Assembly: GCA_025350055.1 (NCBI GenBank)
Contig: JANXYK010000063.1
Span: forward strand, 1 to 64,000
Length of the DNA: 64,000 nucleotides
From: Gammaproteobacteria bacterium
Lineage (GTDB): Bacteria; Pseudomonadota; Gammaproteobacteria; Steroidobacterales; Steroidobacteraceae
Reading direction: 5' to 3'
Shown: piece after piece, positions 38,963-47,864 of the stretch
Layout: each line of letters begins with the position of its first letter
How positions within the stretch are numbered: the first letter of the stretch is position 1
Made by a program: the position numbers and the translations under genes
Notes under the pieces: model-generated
The model's database searches: none
What the model saw: only the letters and a program-made list of their open reading frames with translations
Told to the model about the DNA's origin: nothing

Positions 38963-39904
38963 CTAGCTCTTCCTGCGCCCGCGTGGCGCGCGCGCCCGCA
39001 ACTGCTGGTGCAGCCGGTACAGTCGCCGGTAACTCTCGTAGCGACGCGCACTCATGCTGCCCTCATCGACGGCAGCGCGTACCGCACAGTCGGGTTCCTG
39101 CAGGTGGGCGCAATCGGCGAAGCGGCAACGCGGCGCGAGCAGCGCCACTTCGGCGAACCCCAGCGTGCGCGCATCGAGGTATTCCAGCGCCGGCGCGAAG
39201 TCACGCACACCCGGCGAGTCGATCAACGCGCCGCCGCCCGGCAGATCGTGCAGGCAGCTCACGCTGGTGGTATGACGCCCCTCATCGCCTTTTAGCAGTT
39301 CGCCGACCGCGGCATCGGCGCCGGGTACCAGAGCGCGCAGCAACGACGACTTGCCGACGCCCGATTGCCCGACCAGCATCGACCGCTGGTTCTGCAGCCT
39401 CGCCTTGAGTGCCGTAAGTCCGGCGCCGCTTTGCGCACAACAGGAGAGTAGTTCGCAACCCGCGGCCGTGTAGGCTGCGAGTTCGGCGCGCACCCCCGGG
39501 GAAAACTCCAGATCGGCCTTGTTGGCGAGCAACAGTGCAGTCAACCCAGCGCTGTGCGCTGCCGCCAGGTAGCGATCGACTACGAACAGATCAGGTTCAG
39601 GGAGCGGGGCCAGCACCACGGCCAGGCAGTCGAGATTCGCGGCCACCAGCTCGGGCCGGCCGCGGGCGTTGGTGCGATAGAGCGCCGAGCGGCGCGGTGC
39701 TATCGCGTCGAGTTGCCATTGATCATGGCGCGCATCGTAATTGCAGTGGACCTGGTCACCGCAGGCGAACTGCAGCTCGCGACCGGTGGCGCGCGCCAGT
39801 ACCGCGGTGCCATCCGCCAGGCGCACCCGCGCCATGCCGCCATGCGAAACCAGCACCAGCGCGAGCGAACGATCTGCGGAGTTCACCCTGCTATCATGCC
39901 TCAT
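38963..39904 (-). CDS. rsgA: Small-subunit biogenesis GTPase RsgA
   Basis: 313 aa from the ATG at 39904; the GTG at 39886 is an alternative. RsgA is a circularly permuted GTPase that checks 30S maturation. An OB fold is N-terminal. G4 LANKADLEF precedes G1 [15 protein letters not shown], then G3 DSPGVRDF, the order expected after permutation. The C-terminal zinc site is [16 protein letters not shown]. Divergent from orn, 16 bp between starts, the common arrangement. Confidence 0.95.
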   Translation of the reverse strand: MRHDSRVNSADRSLALVLVSHGGMARVRLADGTAVLARATGRELQFACGDQVHCNYDARHDQWQLDAIAPRRSALYRTNARGRPELVAANLDCLAVVLAPLPEPDLFVVDRYLAAAHSAGLTALLLANKADLEFSPGVRAELAAYTAAGCELLSCCAQSGAGLTALKARLQNQRSMLVGQSGVGKSSLLRALVPGADAAVGELLKGDEGRHTTSVSCLHDLPGGGALIDSPGVRDFAPALEYLDARTLGFAEVALLAPRCRFADCAHLQEPDCAVRAAVDEGSMSARRYESYRRLYRLHQQLRARAPRGRRKS

Positions 39905-39920
39905 TGGCAGGAGGTCGCGC

Positions 39921-40469
39921 GTGAGCAGCAAGGAAAACCTGATCTGGATCGATCTGGAAATGACCGGGCTCGACCCGGACAATGACAGCATCATCGAGAT
40001 CGCGACGCTGGTGACCGACAAGGACCTGCAGCTGGTGGCCGAAGGCCCGGAGCTTGCGATCCACCAGAACGAGGCGGCGCTTGCGCGCATGGACGAATGG
40101 AACCAGCGTCAGCATGGCGGCAGCGGCCTGCTGCAGCGGGTGCGCGAGAGCAACATCACGGTGCTCGAAGCGCAGCAACGCACGCTCGAGTTCCTCGCGC
40201 GTCATGTGCCGTCCGGGGCCTCGCCGATGTGCGGTAACAGCATCTGCCAGGACCGGCGCTTCCTGGCGCGCTCGATGCCGACGCTCGAGCGCCATTTCCA
40301 CTATCGCAATCTCGATGTCAGCACGCTCAAGGAACTCGCGGCACGCTGGTATCCATCAGTGAAGGCCGGGTTCACCAAGGCCGCGGCCCATCGCGCGATG
40401 GCCGACATCCACGAGTCGATCGCCGAACTGCAACACTACCGGGCACGACTGTTCATTGCAGCGACGTGA
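39921..40469 (+). CDS. orn: Oligoribonuclease
   Basis: 182 aa, DEDDh exonuclease that degrades 2-5 nt RNAs including pGpG. GTG start at 39921 with GGAGG (39910-39914) six bases before. [21 protein letters not shown] holds the first two acidic ligands, [16 protein letters not shown] the third, and [15 protein letters not shown] the histidine and last aspartate. The family usually uses ATG; the strong binding site and the conserved MSSKENL-like N-terminus support this GTG. Confidence 0.96.
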   Translation: MSSKENLIWIDLEMTGLDPDNDSIIEIATLVTDKDLQLVAEGPELAIHQNEAALARMDEWNQRQHGGSGLLQRVRESNITVLEAQQRTLEFLARHVPSGASPMCGNSICQDRRFLARSMPTLERHFHYRNLDVSTLKELAARWYPSVKAGFTKAAAHRAMADIHESIAELQHYRARLFIAAT

Positions 40470-40531
40470 CGCGGGTCGCGCCCCGACCGACACGAGCCTG
40501 TTCTTTACAATACGCGTGCTATATTCGGGCC

Positions 40532-40972
40532 GTGTACGCTGACTGCAATCTGCCGGTTTCCTGGCGCACGGCGCCACGCAGCTTTCCGGCCCTGATGGGC
40601 CTGTACGAAAGCAATTACCTGCGCCTGGCGCGGCTGGCAGGGAATCTCGCAGCACTGGTCGGCACGCGCGTTTCGCGGGTGCCTGGCGACTGTGACCTGC
40701 TGCTCACTGTGCACGAGCGTGCCCGCTACACCAGCGAATTGCGGCTGACCTACCTGCTGCCGGCGCTCGAGCGCGAGTGCAGCCTGGAGCGTGTGCCCGA
40801 CCTGCGCTTGCGGCTCTACCACGATGCCAGGCTCCTGGCAGTGCATGAACAGCCGGGCGGTGAGGCAGATCGTGAACTGGATCGGCGCTGGGCCAGCAAT
40901 CTCCTGCTAAATAAGTGGCTGGATTACTGCGTCGGCCGTGGGCACCACTTCGCGCCTGCACAAGCCGCCTAG
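40532..40972 (+). CDS. DUF1249-family protein (YqiB-like)
   Basis: 146 aa from the GTG at 40532. The order of motifs matches E. coli YqiB: FPALMGLYESNYLRLARLAG, ERARYTSELRLTYLLP, LRLRLYHDARLLAVHEQ and LNKWLDYCVGRGHHF. Function unknown. The frame reaches back to a GTG at 40466 overlapping the orn stop, but the extra 22 residues cover TACAAT (40507-40512) and TATATT (40520-40525), which look like promoter DNA. The ATG at 40594 would cut the conserved start. Confidence 0.8.
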   Translation: MYADCNLPVSWRTAPRSFPALMGLYESNYLRLARLAGNLAALVGTRVSRVPGDCDLLLTVHERARYTSELRLTYLLPALERECSLERVPDLRLRLYHDARLLAVHEQPGGEADRELDRRWASNLLLNKWLDYCVGRGHHFAPAQAA

Positions 40973-40986
40973 AGTCACCCACTGTC

Positions 40987-42030
40987 ATGCGCTGGCTGGC
41001 GCAAACCATGAAATTCATCAGGCAACTCGGCTTCCTGCAGGTCGCGTTTAAGTCGACCCGTCCCGAACAGGAAGACGGTCGCATCATGCACCTGTTCCGC
41101 AATCGCATCGAACTGAAGAAGTCTTTCAGCGGTGCGGTCGAGGAAGTCCAGCGCCTCAAGGACCGGGTCAAGCAGCAGGAAGGCGCCACCGCGCGCGTGC
41201 AGGAACTGCTGCAGGAACTTGAGGCGCGCCTCAGCAGGCCCGAGAGCGCCTATCCCACGCTGGTCTACTATCACTTGCGCGAGTTGTGGACGCTGGGTCG
41301 TGACTTGTTGCGCCAGTTCCTGACCGAACTCGAGTCGCAACAGCTCGATCGTGAACGTCGCCAGTTCTTCGCCGATTTCAATCGTCGCCAGTTCGCGCGC
41401 CGCCAGTCCGCGGAGCAGGCTTGCCTTGAGGCTACGGCCGCGGCGGCCGATGCGCGCTCACGCGTGTCCGAGCTGGAGCGGCGCCTCGCTACGCTGCAGC
41501 GCTTCTGGCATTACTTCAAGCGCCGCCAGGCACACGCGCAACTGCATGCCGCCAACGTGCAGGCCTTGCTGGCGGATCAGGCTCTGGGCGAGGCGCGCAG
41601 CGCACGCGATGCCATCGAAAGTGAGCAGGGCAATTTTGCGGGTCTGTCGGCCGAATCACGGCGCGCCATCAATCTGGCGACAATTGCCTACGGGCAGGCG
41701 CTGTACGAGCGCCTGGCCCATGCCAAGCTGGCCGAGCACAGCCAGCAGGCCGCGGCCGACAGCCAGCCTGCCGCGGATGTCTACGGCGATCGCCTCGCCT
41801 GCGAGCGCCTGATCGGTGATATCCAGCGGGCGCGCACGCTGCTCGAGCAGCGCAAGGATGTGCTGACCGAGATCAAGCTGCGCGCCGACAGGATGCGTGC
41901 CATTGCCCGCTACCGGCAGGCCACCGATGTGGTGCCGGAAGCCGAGAGCCTGAGCGGCGGCAACGTGGGCGTCGCCTCGCGGGTACTGCTGGATGACACC
42001 TGGGATATCGCCCGGGTGTTGCTGCGCTGA
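40987..42030 (+). CDS. Unrecognised coiled-coil protein
   Basis: 347 aa from the ATG at 40987, 14 bp after the DUF1249 gene. No signal peptide or membrane segment. Rich in Ala, Glu, Gln and Arg with heptad-like segments: VEEVQRLKDRVKQQEGATAR (about residues 52-71), a second near 120-190 (RVSELERRLATLQRFWHYF) and a third at 265-315 (IQRARTLLEQRKDVLTEIK). Short conserved-looking bits are FLQVAFKSTRPEQEDG near the start and SRVLLDDTWDIARVLLR at the end. I do not recognise the family. The neighbour pattern suggests cotranscription with the DUF1249 gene. Confidence 0.75.
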   Translation: MRWLAQTMKFIRQLGFLQVAFKSTRPEQEDGRIMHLFRNRIELKKSFSGAVEEVQRLKDRVKQQEGATARVQELLQELEARLSRPESAYPTLVYYHLRELWTLGRDLLRQFLTELESQQLDRERRQFFADFNRRQFARRQSAEQACLEATAAAADARSRVSELERRLATLQRFWHYFKRRQAHAQLHAANVQALLADQALGEARSARDAIESEQGNFAGLSAESRRAINLATIAYGQALYERLAHAKLAEHSQQAAADSQPAADVYGDRLACERLIGDIQRARTLLEQRKDVLTEIKLRADRMRAIARYRQATDVVPEAESLSGGNVGVASRVLLDDTWDIARVLLR

Positions 42031-42055
42031 GCGCAGGCCCGGCACCGACTGGATA

Positions 42056-44200
42056 TCAGGGATTGCGCGCCGGCTGCGTGCGCGTGCCCGGGCTGTCGGA
42101 GGCCGTCAGCGGCGCGGCGCTGTTGTTCTGCGTCAGCATCGCGGCAATGCGCGCGGCCTCGGCAAGCACCACATCGGGTTGTTCATCGGCTTGCGCATCG
42201 GCCAGCGCCTTGAGCGCGCTCATGCCATCGGCCGCACGACGCGCGTTTTCGCGCTGCAGTGCCTGCTGTTCCTGCACATCACGTTCGTGCATGCGGGTCT
42301 GCAGGTTGAGCGAGAGCGAGTGATCCTTGCGGGTCTGCTCGAGTGAGCTGAGCGCGGCCACCAGCCACTGGTAGTCGGCATCGTGCGCAGCGTGCGTGCC
42401 CTGGTCGCGCGCCAGTGTCTGCACGGTTTCCGCCAGCGGCGTGGTCGCATGGAAAGGGACCGCCGCAATTCGATCCCAGGGCAGGGGCAGCTCCAGCGAG
42501 CTCTCACCCACGTCATGGACATTCACGCGCGAGGGCAGTGCGATGTCGGGTTCGACGCCGCGCAGCTGCGTGCTCTCGCCGGTGACGCGATAGAACTTGC
42601 CGATCGTGACGGTCAGCTGACCATCGGTCGACTGGTGCGACCAGCGATCGAGCGGGATCAGGTTCTGCACCGTGCCCTTGCCGAAAGTCGTCTGGCCCAC
42701 GATCACGCCGCGGTGGTAGTCCTGGATTGCGCCCGCGAAGATCTCGGAGGCGGAGGCGCTGGTGCGATCGACCAGCACCGCCATCGGACCGCTGTAGATC
42801 TGTCCGGGGCCGAGGTCGGGCAACACATCAATGTTGCCGCCCGTATTCTTGAGCTGCACTACTGGCCCGTGACCGACGAACAATCCGGTCAGCGCCTGGG
42901 CCTCGGGCAGGAAGCCGCCACCATCGCCGCGCAGGTCGAGCACCAGCGAGTCGACGCCGCCGCTGGCCTGCAGCTCATCGAGCAGCCGGTGCACATCGCG
43001 CGCGGTGGTGCGATAGTTCGGATCGCCGGCATTGCGGGCGTCATTGTCTTCGTAGAAGCCGGGCACGGTAATCACGCCGACGCGCAGCATGCGATCGCCG
43101 AGCTTGATCTGGCGTACTTCTTTTTTCGCCGCCTGGTTTTCCAGCGTGACTTTGCCGCGTACCAGTTCGATGGTGTGCTGCGTGGTGCCGGGCGCCGCAC
43201 CGGCCGGCAGGATCTGCAGTCGCACCACGGTGTCGATCTTGCCGCGAATCAGCTGCACCACATCGTCCAGGCGCCAACCGACCACATCGGTCAAGGAGCC
43301 ATCCCGACCCTGGCCCACGGCCATGATGCGATCGCTGGGCTTGATGGTGGCCGCGGCCGCCGCCGGCCCACCGGGCAGCAGCGAGCTGATGGTGACGTAG
43401 TCGTCCACGAGCTGGAGTGAAGCACCGATGCCCTCGTAGCTCAGGCTCATCTGGATGCGGTATTCCTCGGAGCTGCGCGGCGAGAAATAATTGGAATGCG
43501 GGTCATAGACCGCCGCATAGGCGTTCATCAGCGATTCGAACACATCGTCGCCATTGACCTGGCCCACCCGCTGCAACACGTGCTCGTAGCGCTTGCGCAG
43601 CGTGTCGGCGGCTTCTGTCCAGCTCTTGCCGGTGAGCATCAGCGAGAGTGCATCGCTCTTCACGCGCAGGCGCCACAGCTCGTCGAGCTCGGCGCGATCC
43701 TTGGGCCAGGGCGCCTTCTCGCGATCGAAGTTGAAGCTCTCGTTTAGCTTGAAATCCGGTTCCTGGTCGAGCTGGCTGATCGCGAACTTGATGCGCTCGC
43801 GGTTGCGCTGCTGCAGGCGCGCGAAGATTGCAAAGGCCGGTTCGACCTGGCCGGTGTGGATCATGTCGTCAAAGGAAGTGCGCAGGTTCTGGAACGAAGT
43901 CACGTCGCTGGTCAGGAAATAGCTGTGCTGGCCGTCGAGCGCATCGAGGTAGCGCTCGAACACCTGGGCCGAGAAGTCATCGTCGATGGGGCGGCGGCTG
44001 TAGTGCCATTGCTCTAGAATGCTGGCGATGCGTGGCGCCAGCAGCTGTTGGCGGATCGTCGGCCGCAGGGCGCCATCGGGCAAAGCCATGCTGGCAACCG
44101 GCGCGCCGCTCGAGCCGGTCGCGGCGAGCAGCAACAGGCAGGTGCCGCCCACACCCAGGGGCAGCAACGCGCGGTACAGTCGATTGGAAACTCGGGCCAT
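42056..44200 (-). CDS. prc: Tail-specific protease Prc (carboxy-terminal processing, S41)
   Basis: 714 aa. A signal peptide ends near GSSGAP. The periplasmic enzyme has a Prc N-terminal helical domain (SRRPIDDDFSAQVFERYLDA), a PDZ domain (LSYEGIGASLQLVDDYVTIS to SDRIMAVGQG) and the S41 core. The serine nucleophile lies in VDRTSASASEIFAGAI near residue 480 and the lysine in TTFGKGTVQNL near 505. Prc trims the tail of PBP3 and degrades SsrA-like tagged proteins exported to the periplasm. Lies alone on this strand. Confidence 0.95.
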   Translation of the reverse strand: MARVSNRLYRALLPLGVGGTCLLLLAATGSSGAPVASMALPDGALRPTIRQQLLAPRIASILEQWHYSRRPIDDDFSAQVFERYLDALDGQHSYFLTSDVTSFQNLRTSFDDMIHTGQVEPAFAIFARLQQRNRERIKFAISQLDQEPDFKLNESFNFDREKAPWPKDRAELDELWRLRVKSDALSLMLTGKSWTEAADTLRKRYEHVLQRVGQVNGDDVFESLMNAYAAVYDPHSNYFSPRSSEEYRIQMSLSYEGIGASLQLVDDYVTISSLLPGGPAAAAATIKPSDRIMAVGQGRDGSLTDVVGWRLDDVVQLIRGKIDTVVRLQILPAGAAPGTTQHTIELVRGKVTLENQAAKKEVRQIKLGDRMLRVGVITVPGFYEDNDARNAGDPNYRTTARDVHRLLDELQASGGVDSLVLDLRGDGGGFLPEAQALTGLFVGHGPVVQLKNTGGNIDVLPDLGPGQIYSGPMAVLVDRTSASASEIFAGAIQDYHRGVIVGQTTFGKGTVQNLIPLDRWSHQSTDGQLTVTIGKFYRVTGESTQLRGVEPDIALPSRVNVHDVGESSLELPLPWDRIAAVPFHATTPLAETVQTLARDQGTHAAHDADYQWLVAALSSLEQTRKDHSLSLNLQTRMHERDVQEQQALQRENARRAADGMSALKALADAQADEQPDVVLAEAARIAAMLTQNNSAAPLTASDSPGTRTQPARNP

Positions 44201-44327
44201 GCGGCTTAGGACTCTCTGGTGTTGGGGAAATTCAGTTGTTGCAGTCTCAGTGTGACATTTTTGCGGGTAAACGGGCAGTCACCGACCGCACAATTGTGGA
44301 AAGACCGGAACTTCGCGTGAAATCGCG

Positions 44328-44681
44328 ATGAAACCCCTGGCGGTGCTGCTCGGCATCATCACCGGCTCGGCCGTGGCCCTGGCAGTGTCGCTGGCGCTGA
44401 CGGGCATCGTATTCGTGTTGCTGCCCGAATACGGCGCGCGCATCGCGCCCGAGCGGGCGCCGCTGCTGACCGGTCTGGTCTGGTCGTGGAGCCTGGCGGC
44501 GCTCGCGGCCGCCAGTTTCGTCGGTGAATTGCGTGGGGCGCGCTGGCGCATTGCCTGCCAGCTGCTGCTGCTCATCGTGCTGGCGGCACTGGCATGGCGC
44601 TACTGGCCCCGGCAGGGGCCTTATGCCTTGCCTTCTGCAGCGTCCGCGTGGTCGTCAGCGGCCGCGACCCTGCCAGGCTGA
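44328..44681 (+). CDS. Small membrane protein, unknown function
   Basis: 117 aa with three hydrophobic stretches: LLGIITGSAVALAVSLALTG, WSWSLAALAAASFVG and ACQLLLLIVLAALAWRY. No family recognised. Divergent from prc with a 127-bp gap in which I see no clear promoter. Its 3' end overlaps the small convergent gene at 44655 by 27 bp. Confidence 0.65.
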   Translation: MKPLAVLLGIITGSAVALAVSLALTGIVFVLLPEYGARIAPERAPLLTGLVWSWSLAALAAASFVGELRGARWRIACQLLLLIVLAALAWRYWPRQGPYALPSAASAWSSAAATLPG

Positions 44682-44912
44682 TTTGGGGCGCCGTCCCAGG
44701 CGGCTGTTGTAGGGGTCGACGCCGGCGTTGTGGGTGCTCAAGGTGAGCCTGGAAATCACCAGTGCAGCCTTGATGTTCGCCATCATGTATTCGCGCTGGC
44801 GATCGGGCTCGGCCTCGTCCACGGGGCCGCTATCACGGCTGTTGACATAAATGCTGTCGCGGTCGTACGGCACTGGCTTGGACTCCTGCGAATTCACCTT
44901 GGCTGACAGCAT
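44655..44912 (-). CDS. Small soluble protein, unknown function
   Basis: 85 aa from the ATG at 44912. Polar, with SKPVPYDRDSIYVNSRDSG, then REYMMANIKAALVISRLTLS and the end NAGVDPYNSRLGRRPK. The frame extends further upstream through the membrane gene at 45007 in another frame, and that part looks noncoding. Not recognised; a real gene is likely because of its balanced composition. Confidence 0.5.
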   Translation of the reverse strand: MLSAKVNSQESKPVPYDRDSIYVNSRDSGPVDEAEPDRQREYMMANIKAALVISRLTLSTHNAGVDPYNSRLGRRPKSAWQGRGR

Positions 44913-45006
44913 ATTGGACCTGTCGCCAAACGGCGCCAACGGGTCCGGAAGCGGCAAACTGTGACGCAGTTCTAGTTCCTGGCGCGGGTCGCCATCAGCC
45001 GAGGGA

Positions 45007-45303
45007 CTACTTGCGGTGCTGCCAGCCCCAGCGCAGTGCACGCCACAACCACACCGCGGCATACGGACCCAGGGCCACCAGCCAGAATGCCAGCGAGCCG
45101 TGGAGCAGACCGAGCAGGTAGTCGCGCCACAATGTGAACGGCCCGCCGCCGGCATAGGCGCCCAGCGTGCTGCTGCCCACCGCGAATATCAGCCAGGGCA
45201 TGACCAGCAGACCGATGGCGAGACACAGCAGCAGCGTGAGGATTTCCCGCCTGGCGCCACGCGTGCGCCGGAAGCGTCGCCAGGATTGCATCAACGAAAC
45301 CAT
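45007..45303 (-). CDS. Small membrane protein, unknown function
   Basis: 98 aa. A basic start (SWRRFRRTRGARREI) is followed by hydrophobic LTLLLCLAIGLLVMPWLIFA and LLHGSLAFWLVALGPYAAVW segments, joined by AYAGGGPFTLWRDYLL. Positive-inside rule puts both ends in the cytoplasm. No family recognised. It sits 56 bp from the divergent Gfo/Idh gene. Confidence 0.65.
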   Translation of the reverse strand: MVSLMQSWRRFRRTRGARREILTLLLCLAIGLLVMPWLIFAVGSSTLGAYAGGGPFTLWRDYLLGLLHGSLAFWLVALGPYAAVWLWRALRWGWQHRK

Positions 45304-45359
45304 GCGCTCAGCTACTCCTCGGCACGAGGCCGGTGGTCGATCAGGGCATAATACCCGGC

Positions 45360-46304
45360 ATGGACAAACTGCGCGCTGCGGTGATCGGTGTCGGTTATCT
45401 GGGCCGCTTCCACGCCCAGAAATACGCCGCGCTCTCCGAGTGCGTGCTGCAGGCGGTGGTCGATCCGCAGGCCGAGACCGCCGCGAAAGTGGGCGGCGAG
45501 CTCGGCGTGGCGGCGCTCAGCGATTATCGCGAGCTGCTGGGCAAGGTCGATGCGGTCAGCATCGTCACGCCGACCGCGCTGCACTTCGAGATTGCCCGCG
45601 CCTTCCTCGACAGCGGCGCGCATGTGCTGGTGGAGAAACCCATCACCGAGACCGTGGAGCAGGCCCGCACGCTGACCGAGCTCGCGCGCCAGCGTGGTCG
45701 GGTGCTGCAGGTCGGTCACCTCGAGCGATTCAATCCGGTGGTGATCGCCGCCGAACCCGTGCTGCGCGCGCCGCGCTTCATCGAGTGCCAGCGACTGGCG
45801 CCGTTTCGCGAACGCGGCACCGATGTGAATGTGGTGCTCGACCTGATGATCCATGACCTGGATATCGTGCAGAGCATGGTGGGCAGCGAGATCATCGCAG
45901 TCGATGCCATCGGCACGCCGGTGTTCTCAAGTGAGATCGACATCGCCAACGCGCGCATCCGCTTCGCCAACGGTTGCGTCGCCAATGCCACGGCGAGCCG
46001 CGTGAGCCTGAAGACCGAACGCAAACTGCGCATTTTCCAAGACGATGCCTATCTGTCGCTCGACCTGCAGCAAAAGATCCTTACCGTGATCCGCAAACAG
46101 CCGGTGGGTGAGGGCGAAGCGCGGCTGCCCGTCAGCATCGAAGAGCGCTCCTTCGACCAGGGCGATGCACTGCGCAGCGAGATCGTCGCCTTCATCGCCA
46201 GTTGCCGCGGCGAGGCGCCGGTCGTGGTCACGGGCGAGGATGGCATGCGCGCCTTGCGCACCGCGGTCACTATCAGCAATGCAGTCAATGGGGGAGCTTC
46301 GTGA
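45360..46304 (+). CDS. Gfo/Idh/MocA-family NAD(P)-dependent oxidoreductase
   Basis: 314 aa from the ATG at 45360. The Rossmann motif AAVIGVGYLGRFHAQKYA is N-terminal; VSIVTPTALHFEIA and VLVEKPITETVEQA carry the family EKP lysine. DLMIHDLDIVQSMVG provides the catalytic-region histidine. Substrates of the family are sugars and related alcohols; relatives such as GnnA oxidise UDP-GlcNAc for amide-linked lipid A, but no lpx gene is near, so the substrate is unknown. Overlaps the amidase gene by four bases. Confidence 0.85.
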   Translation: MDKLRAAVIGVGYLGRFHAQKYAALSECVLQAVVDPQAETAAKVGGELGVAALSDYRELLGKVDAVSIVTPTALHFEIARAFLDSGAHVLVEKPITETVEQARTLTELARQRGRVLQVGHLERFNPVVIAAEPVLRAPRFIECQRLAPFRERGTDVNVVLDLMIHDLDIVQSMVGSEIIAVDAIGTPVFSSEIDIANARIRFANGCVANATASRVSLKTERKLRIFQDDAYLSLDLQQKILTVIRKQPVGEGEARLPVSIEERSFDQGDALRSEIVAFIASCRGEAPVVVTGEDGMRALRTAVTISNAVNGGAS

Positions 46305-47224
46305 ATCAAGCCATGCCGCAAGGCACGTCGGCCTCGACACCGCTGGTGGTGGCCGCGACCCAATTCGCCTGCAGCTGGGATCTGCCGGCCAACATCGCCA
46401 ACGCGGAGCGACTGGTGCGCAAGGCGGCAGCAGGCGGCGCGCGACTGATCCTGCTGCAGGAACTGTTCGCCACCCCGTACTTCTGCATCGAGCAGGATCC
46501 GGCCTGGCTCGAGCTGGCGCAGCCCGCCAGCGATTGCGCGCTGCTGCGGCAGTTCGCGGCACTGGCGGCCGAACTCAAGGTGGTGCTGCCGGTGAGTTTC
46601 TTCGAGCGCGCCAACAACGCCTATTTCAATTCGATCGCGATCATCGATGCCGATGGACGGAATCTGGGCATCTATCGCAAGACCCATATTCCCGATGGGC
46701 CCGGCTACCAGGAAAAATTCTATTTCAGTCCTGGCGACACGGGCTTTCGCGTCTGGGATACCGCCGTGGGTCGCATCGGTGTGGCGATCTGCTGGGATCA
46801 ATGGTTTCCGGAGAGCGCACGCGCAATGGCGCTCAAGGGCGCGGAAATCCTGCTGTATCCGACGGCGATCGGCAGCGAGCCGCCGCCGGCGCCAGCCATC
46901 GATTCGCGTCGCCACTGGCAGCGCGTGCAGCAGGGGCACGCGGCGGCCAATGTGATGCCGTTGCTGGCTTCGAACCGCATCGGCATCGAGCGCTCGCGAC
47001 AGAATCCTGAAGGACTGCACATCAATTTCCACGGCAGCTCGTTCATCGCCGATGAGACCGGCGCGCTGGTGGCGGAAGCGCCAGGCGATCAGGAGTCGGT
47101 TTTGCTGGCGACATTTGATCTGGCGCAGCTGCGCCGACGTCGCGATGGCTGGGGTTTGTTTCGCGATCGGCAACCCGATCAATACCGCGCGCTGGGCAGT
47201 CGCACGGGCGAGATCAACAGCTGA
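46301..47224 (+). CDS. aguB: N-carbamoylputrescine amidase (nitrilase superfamily)
   Basis: 307 aa from GTG 46301 with GGGGAG five bases before. The nitrilase triad is in place: Glu in LILLQELFATPYF, Lys in YRKTHIPDGPGYQEKFYF, and Cys in GVAICWDQWFPESARAMAL. DGPGYQEKFYFSPGDTGF is diagnostic of AguB, which releases putrescine from N-carbamoylputrescine. AguA (agmatine deiminase) is not in the window. The overlap with the oxidoreductase gene suggests coupling. Confidence 0.9.
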   Translation: MNQAMPQGTSASTPLVVAATQFACSWDLPANIANAERLVRKAAAGGARLILLQELFATPYFCIEQDPAWLELAQPASDCALLRQFAALAAELKVVLPVSFFERANNAYFNSIAIIDADGRNLGIYRKTHIPDGPGYQEKFYFSPGDTGFRVWDTAVGRIGVAICWDQWFPESARAMALKGAEILLYPTAIGSEPPPAPAIDSRRHWQRVQQGHAAANVMPLLASNRIGIERSRQNPEGLHINFHGSSFIADETGALVAEAPGDQESVLLATFDLAQLRRRRDGWGLFRDRQPDQYRALGSRTGEINS

Positions 47225-47254
47225 ATTTGAACGCAGCGCATTAACTGCAATCAT

Positions 47255-47284
47255 TTGCAAGGCCAACAATAACGAACCTATACT
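47255..47284 (+). promoter_or_regulatory. Likely promoter of the MarR gene
   Basis: TTGCAA at 47255-47260 and TATACT at 47279-47284 are 18 bp apart, the best sigma70 pair seen in this window, 51 bp before the marR ATG. The spacer is A-rich and could hold the regulator's own site. Confidence 0.55.
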
Positions 47285-47335
47285 GTTCTGAGCGACGCGC
47301 ATGCCGGCCAGATCCGGTCAATGTGAGGGCGGAAT

Positions 47336-47863
47336 ATGGTGGCGACGGCATTGGGTGAGCGGGCAAGTCCCGCTGCGACGCGGTCACGAAGCCGGCGCAC
47401 GAGCGCACGGGGCGAGCGCGTCGAGCGCGCTGAAGGCGCCAAAGTCGATCTCGGTTGCCTGCCACGCCTGCTCGGTTACACACTGCGACGCGCTCACCTG
47501 GCCTCATGGCGCCAGTACGTCGCCGTAATCGGCGAACAGAAATTGCGCCCCGGGCTCTTCAGCCTGATGGTGCTGGTGGGCTCCAACCCCGGCATTGCGC
47601 AGATTGAACTGGGCACCCATCTCGGCATCGACAAGGCGAGCATCGTGGCGTTGCTCGACCGCCTGGAGAAGGCCGGTCTGCTCGAGCGCTGTCGCTCGGT
47701 GCGCGACCGGCGCCGCCAGGGTATTTTCCTCACCAACAAGGGCAGCGCCGAACTGGAAACCCTGATCGTGCAGGTGCGCTCGCTCGAACGGCAGATGGCC
47801 AGCCGCTTCACGCGCGCGGAGATGGAGCAACTGCTGGACTTGTTGCAGCGCCTGTACGGTTGA
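47336..47863 (+). CDS. MarR-family transcriptional regulator
   Basis: 175 aa. A basic, low-complexity N-terminus (about 35 residues with RSRSRRTSARGERVERAE) precedes a winged helix: LFSLMVLVGSNPGIAQIELG, IDKASIVALLDRLEKAGLLE and the wing RDRRRQGIFLTNKG. MarR proteins are dimeric repressors of stress or aromatic-compound genes. It is transcribed away from aguB and meets hemD. Relation to the lig genes 4 kb away is possible but unproven. Confidence 0.88.
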   Translation: MVATALGERASPAATRSRSRRTSARGERVERAEGAKVDLGCLPRLLGYTLRRAHLASWRQYVAVIGEQKLRPGLFSLMVLVGSNPGIAQIELGTHLGIDKASIVALLDRLEKAGLLERCRSVRDRRRQGIFLTNKGSAELETLIVQVRSLERQMASRFTRAEMEQLLDLLQRLYG

Positions 47864-47864
47864 T

